The notes under the pieces: model-generated
Databases searched by the model: none
What the model was told of the DNA's origin: nothing
Seen by the model: only the letters and a program-made list of their open reading frames with translations
Source of the DNA: Xanthobacteraceae bacterium
Lineage (GTDB): Bacteria > Pseudomonadota > Alphaproteobacteria > Rhizobiales > Xanthobacteraceae
DNA: 6,413 nucleotides
Reading direction: 5' to 3'
NCBI GenBank assembly: GCA_030043285.1
Contig: JASHXZ010000333.1
Coordinates: 1 to 6,413 of the forward strand
Translations under genes and position numbers: made by a program
In this document: in pieces, positions 5,803 through 6,413 of the stretch
How positions within the stretch are numbered: the first letter of the stretch is position 1
Layout of the letters: each line of letters starts with the position of its first letter

Positions 5803-6413
5803 ATGAGTAGAATACGCTCGAATCTGGCCGAAGCCGCAGCTGCTGTCGGTGCGGATGCGCCTTGCCGCATGCCGGCGGTGCGCGCTCCCACGATCGCGCC
5901 GAGCCAGGTTCTCGATCAACTGCCGGCAGCCGTGTACATCACGGATGCCGCGGGGAGAATCACCTACTTCAACGAGGCTGCGGTATCGCTGTGGGGGTGC
6001 CGCCCGAAGCTCGACAGCGATCAGTGGTGCGGCTCCTGGCGACTCTATTGGCCGGACGGCAGGCCAATGCGGCACGACGAGTGCCCGATGGCAGTAGCGG
6101 TCAAGGAGCAGCGCACCCTGCGCGGCGGCGAGGCGATCACCGAGCGGCCGGACGGCACGCGCGTGCCGTTCATGGCGTTTCCGACGCCGCTCTACGATGC
6201 ATCCGGCGCCATGATCGGCGCAGTCAACATGCTGGTCGACACGAGCGACCGACAGCGCGGCGAGCGTGCGGCGCACCAGCTCGCCGCCATCGTGGAGTCG
6301 AGCGACGACGCCATCGTCAGCAAGGACCTCAATGGGATTATCGCCACCTGGAACAAGGCAGCCGAGCGACTGTTCGGCTACTTCGCCGAAGAAGTCATTG
6401 GCAAGCCGATCAC
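5803..6413 (+). CDS. Two-PAS sensor protein, N-terminal part; probably a sensor kinase (3' end outside window)
   Basis: 203 residues are visible, and the frame is open to the window end. A short Ala-rich N-terminus precedes a first PAS domain at about 36-148, with [22 protein letters not shown] at its start (36-57), GCRPKL, a WPDGRPM segment and [21 protein letters not shown] at its end. A short linker [12 protein letters not shown] (149-160) leads to a second PAS domain, [22 protein letters not shown] (163-184), then [17 protein letters not shown] at the cut. No signal peptide or membrane segment is seen, so it should be a cytoplasmic sensor. In rhizobial relatives this arrangement is usually followed by an HWE or HisKA kinase core, which lies beyond the window; a cyclase or response-regulator output cannot be excluded. 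GGAGG (5784-5788) is 14 bases before the ATG, rather far. The EcfG-type promoter upstream suggests it is itself under general-stress control. Confidence 0.85.
   Translation, partial: MSRIRSNLAEAAAAVGADAPCRMPAVRAPTIAPSQVLDQLPAAVYITDAAGRITYFNEAAVSLWGCRPKLDSDQWCGSWRLYWPDGRPMRHDECPMAVAVKEQRTLRGGEAITERPDGTRVPFMAFPTPLYDASGAMIGAVNMLVDTSDRQRGERAAHQLAAIVESSDDAIVSKDLNGIIATWNKAAERLFGYFAEEVIGKPI

Noticed and set aside
5455..6276. 273-residue minus-strand open frame
   Set aside because: It is antisense to the ferritin-like and PAS genes, both with clear domains, and has no recognisable motif of its own.

Overview
The window looks like a chromosomal stretch from an alphaproteobacterium, most likely of the Bradyrhizobium/Rhodopseudomonas group. 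The grounds are GC-rich coding with GC-rich third positions, a KdpD-like DUF4118 kinase, a PAS-type sensor protein, a DUF892 (YciF-like) ferritin-like protein, and two sequences that exactly fit the EcfG-type general-stress promoter (GGAAC-N16/17-CGTT). The organism is an inference from style and gene content; no rRNA or other marker gene is present.

Layout. Bases 1-429 (+) hold the 3' end of an unidentified gene, then a tiny 43-residue lipoprotein 8 bases later. Bases 430-878 are a gene-poor, AT-richer stretch with one clear stem-loop. Bases 879-2782 (+) are a tight two-gene unit: a 96-residue secreted protein with two copies of a Cys-bounded motif, then, 2 bases after its stop, a DUF4118 sensor histidine kinase of 536 residues. 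Bases 2814-3170 (-) encode a small three-helix membrane protein converging on the kinase. Bases 3171-3536 are AT-rich and contain a decayed paralogue of the tiny lipoprotein. Bases 3537-4898 (-) encode an MmgE/PrpD-family protein. Divergent from it, 5096-5599 (+) encodes the ferritin-like stress protein, and 5803 to the window end (+) the N-terminal part of a protein with two PAS domains, probably a sensor kinase.

Two themes stand out. First, a 14-residue motif, C-D-W-[VI]-G-P-G-G-R-A-[VIL]-Y-[RL]-C, occurs four times in three separate places: once in the tiny lipoprotein, twice in the secreted protein, once in the decayed copy. Two copies are identical in protein but differ at 8 of 42 bases, all silent, which argues for selection on the peptide. 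Its closest genetic partner is a membrane sensor kinase, so an envelope sensing or accessory role is a reasonable but unproven idea. Second, the ferritin-like gene and the PAS protein gene each carry their own EcfG-type promoter, which makes 4.99-6.41 kb a small general-stress-response island: one gene an output, the other a likely input sensor.
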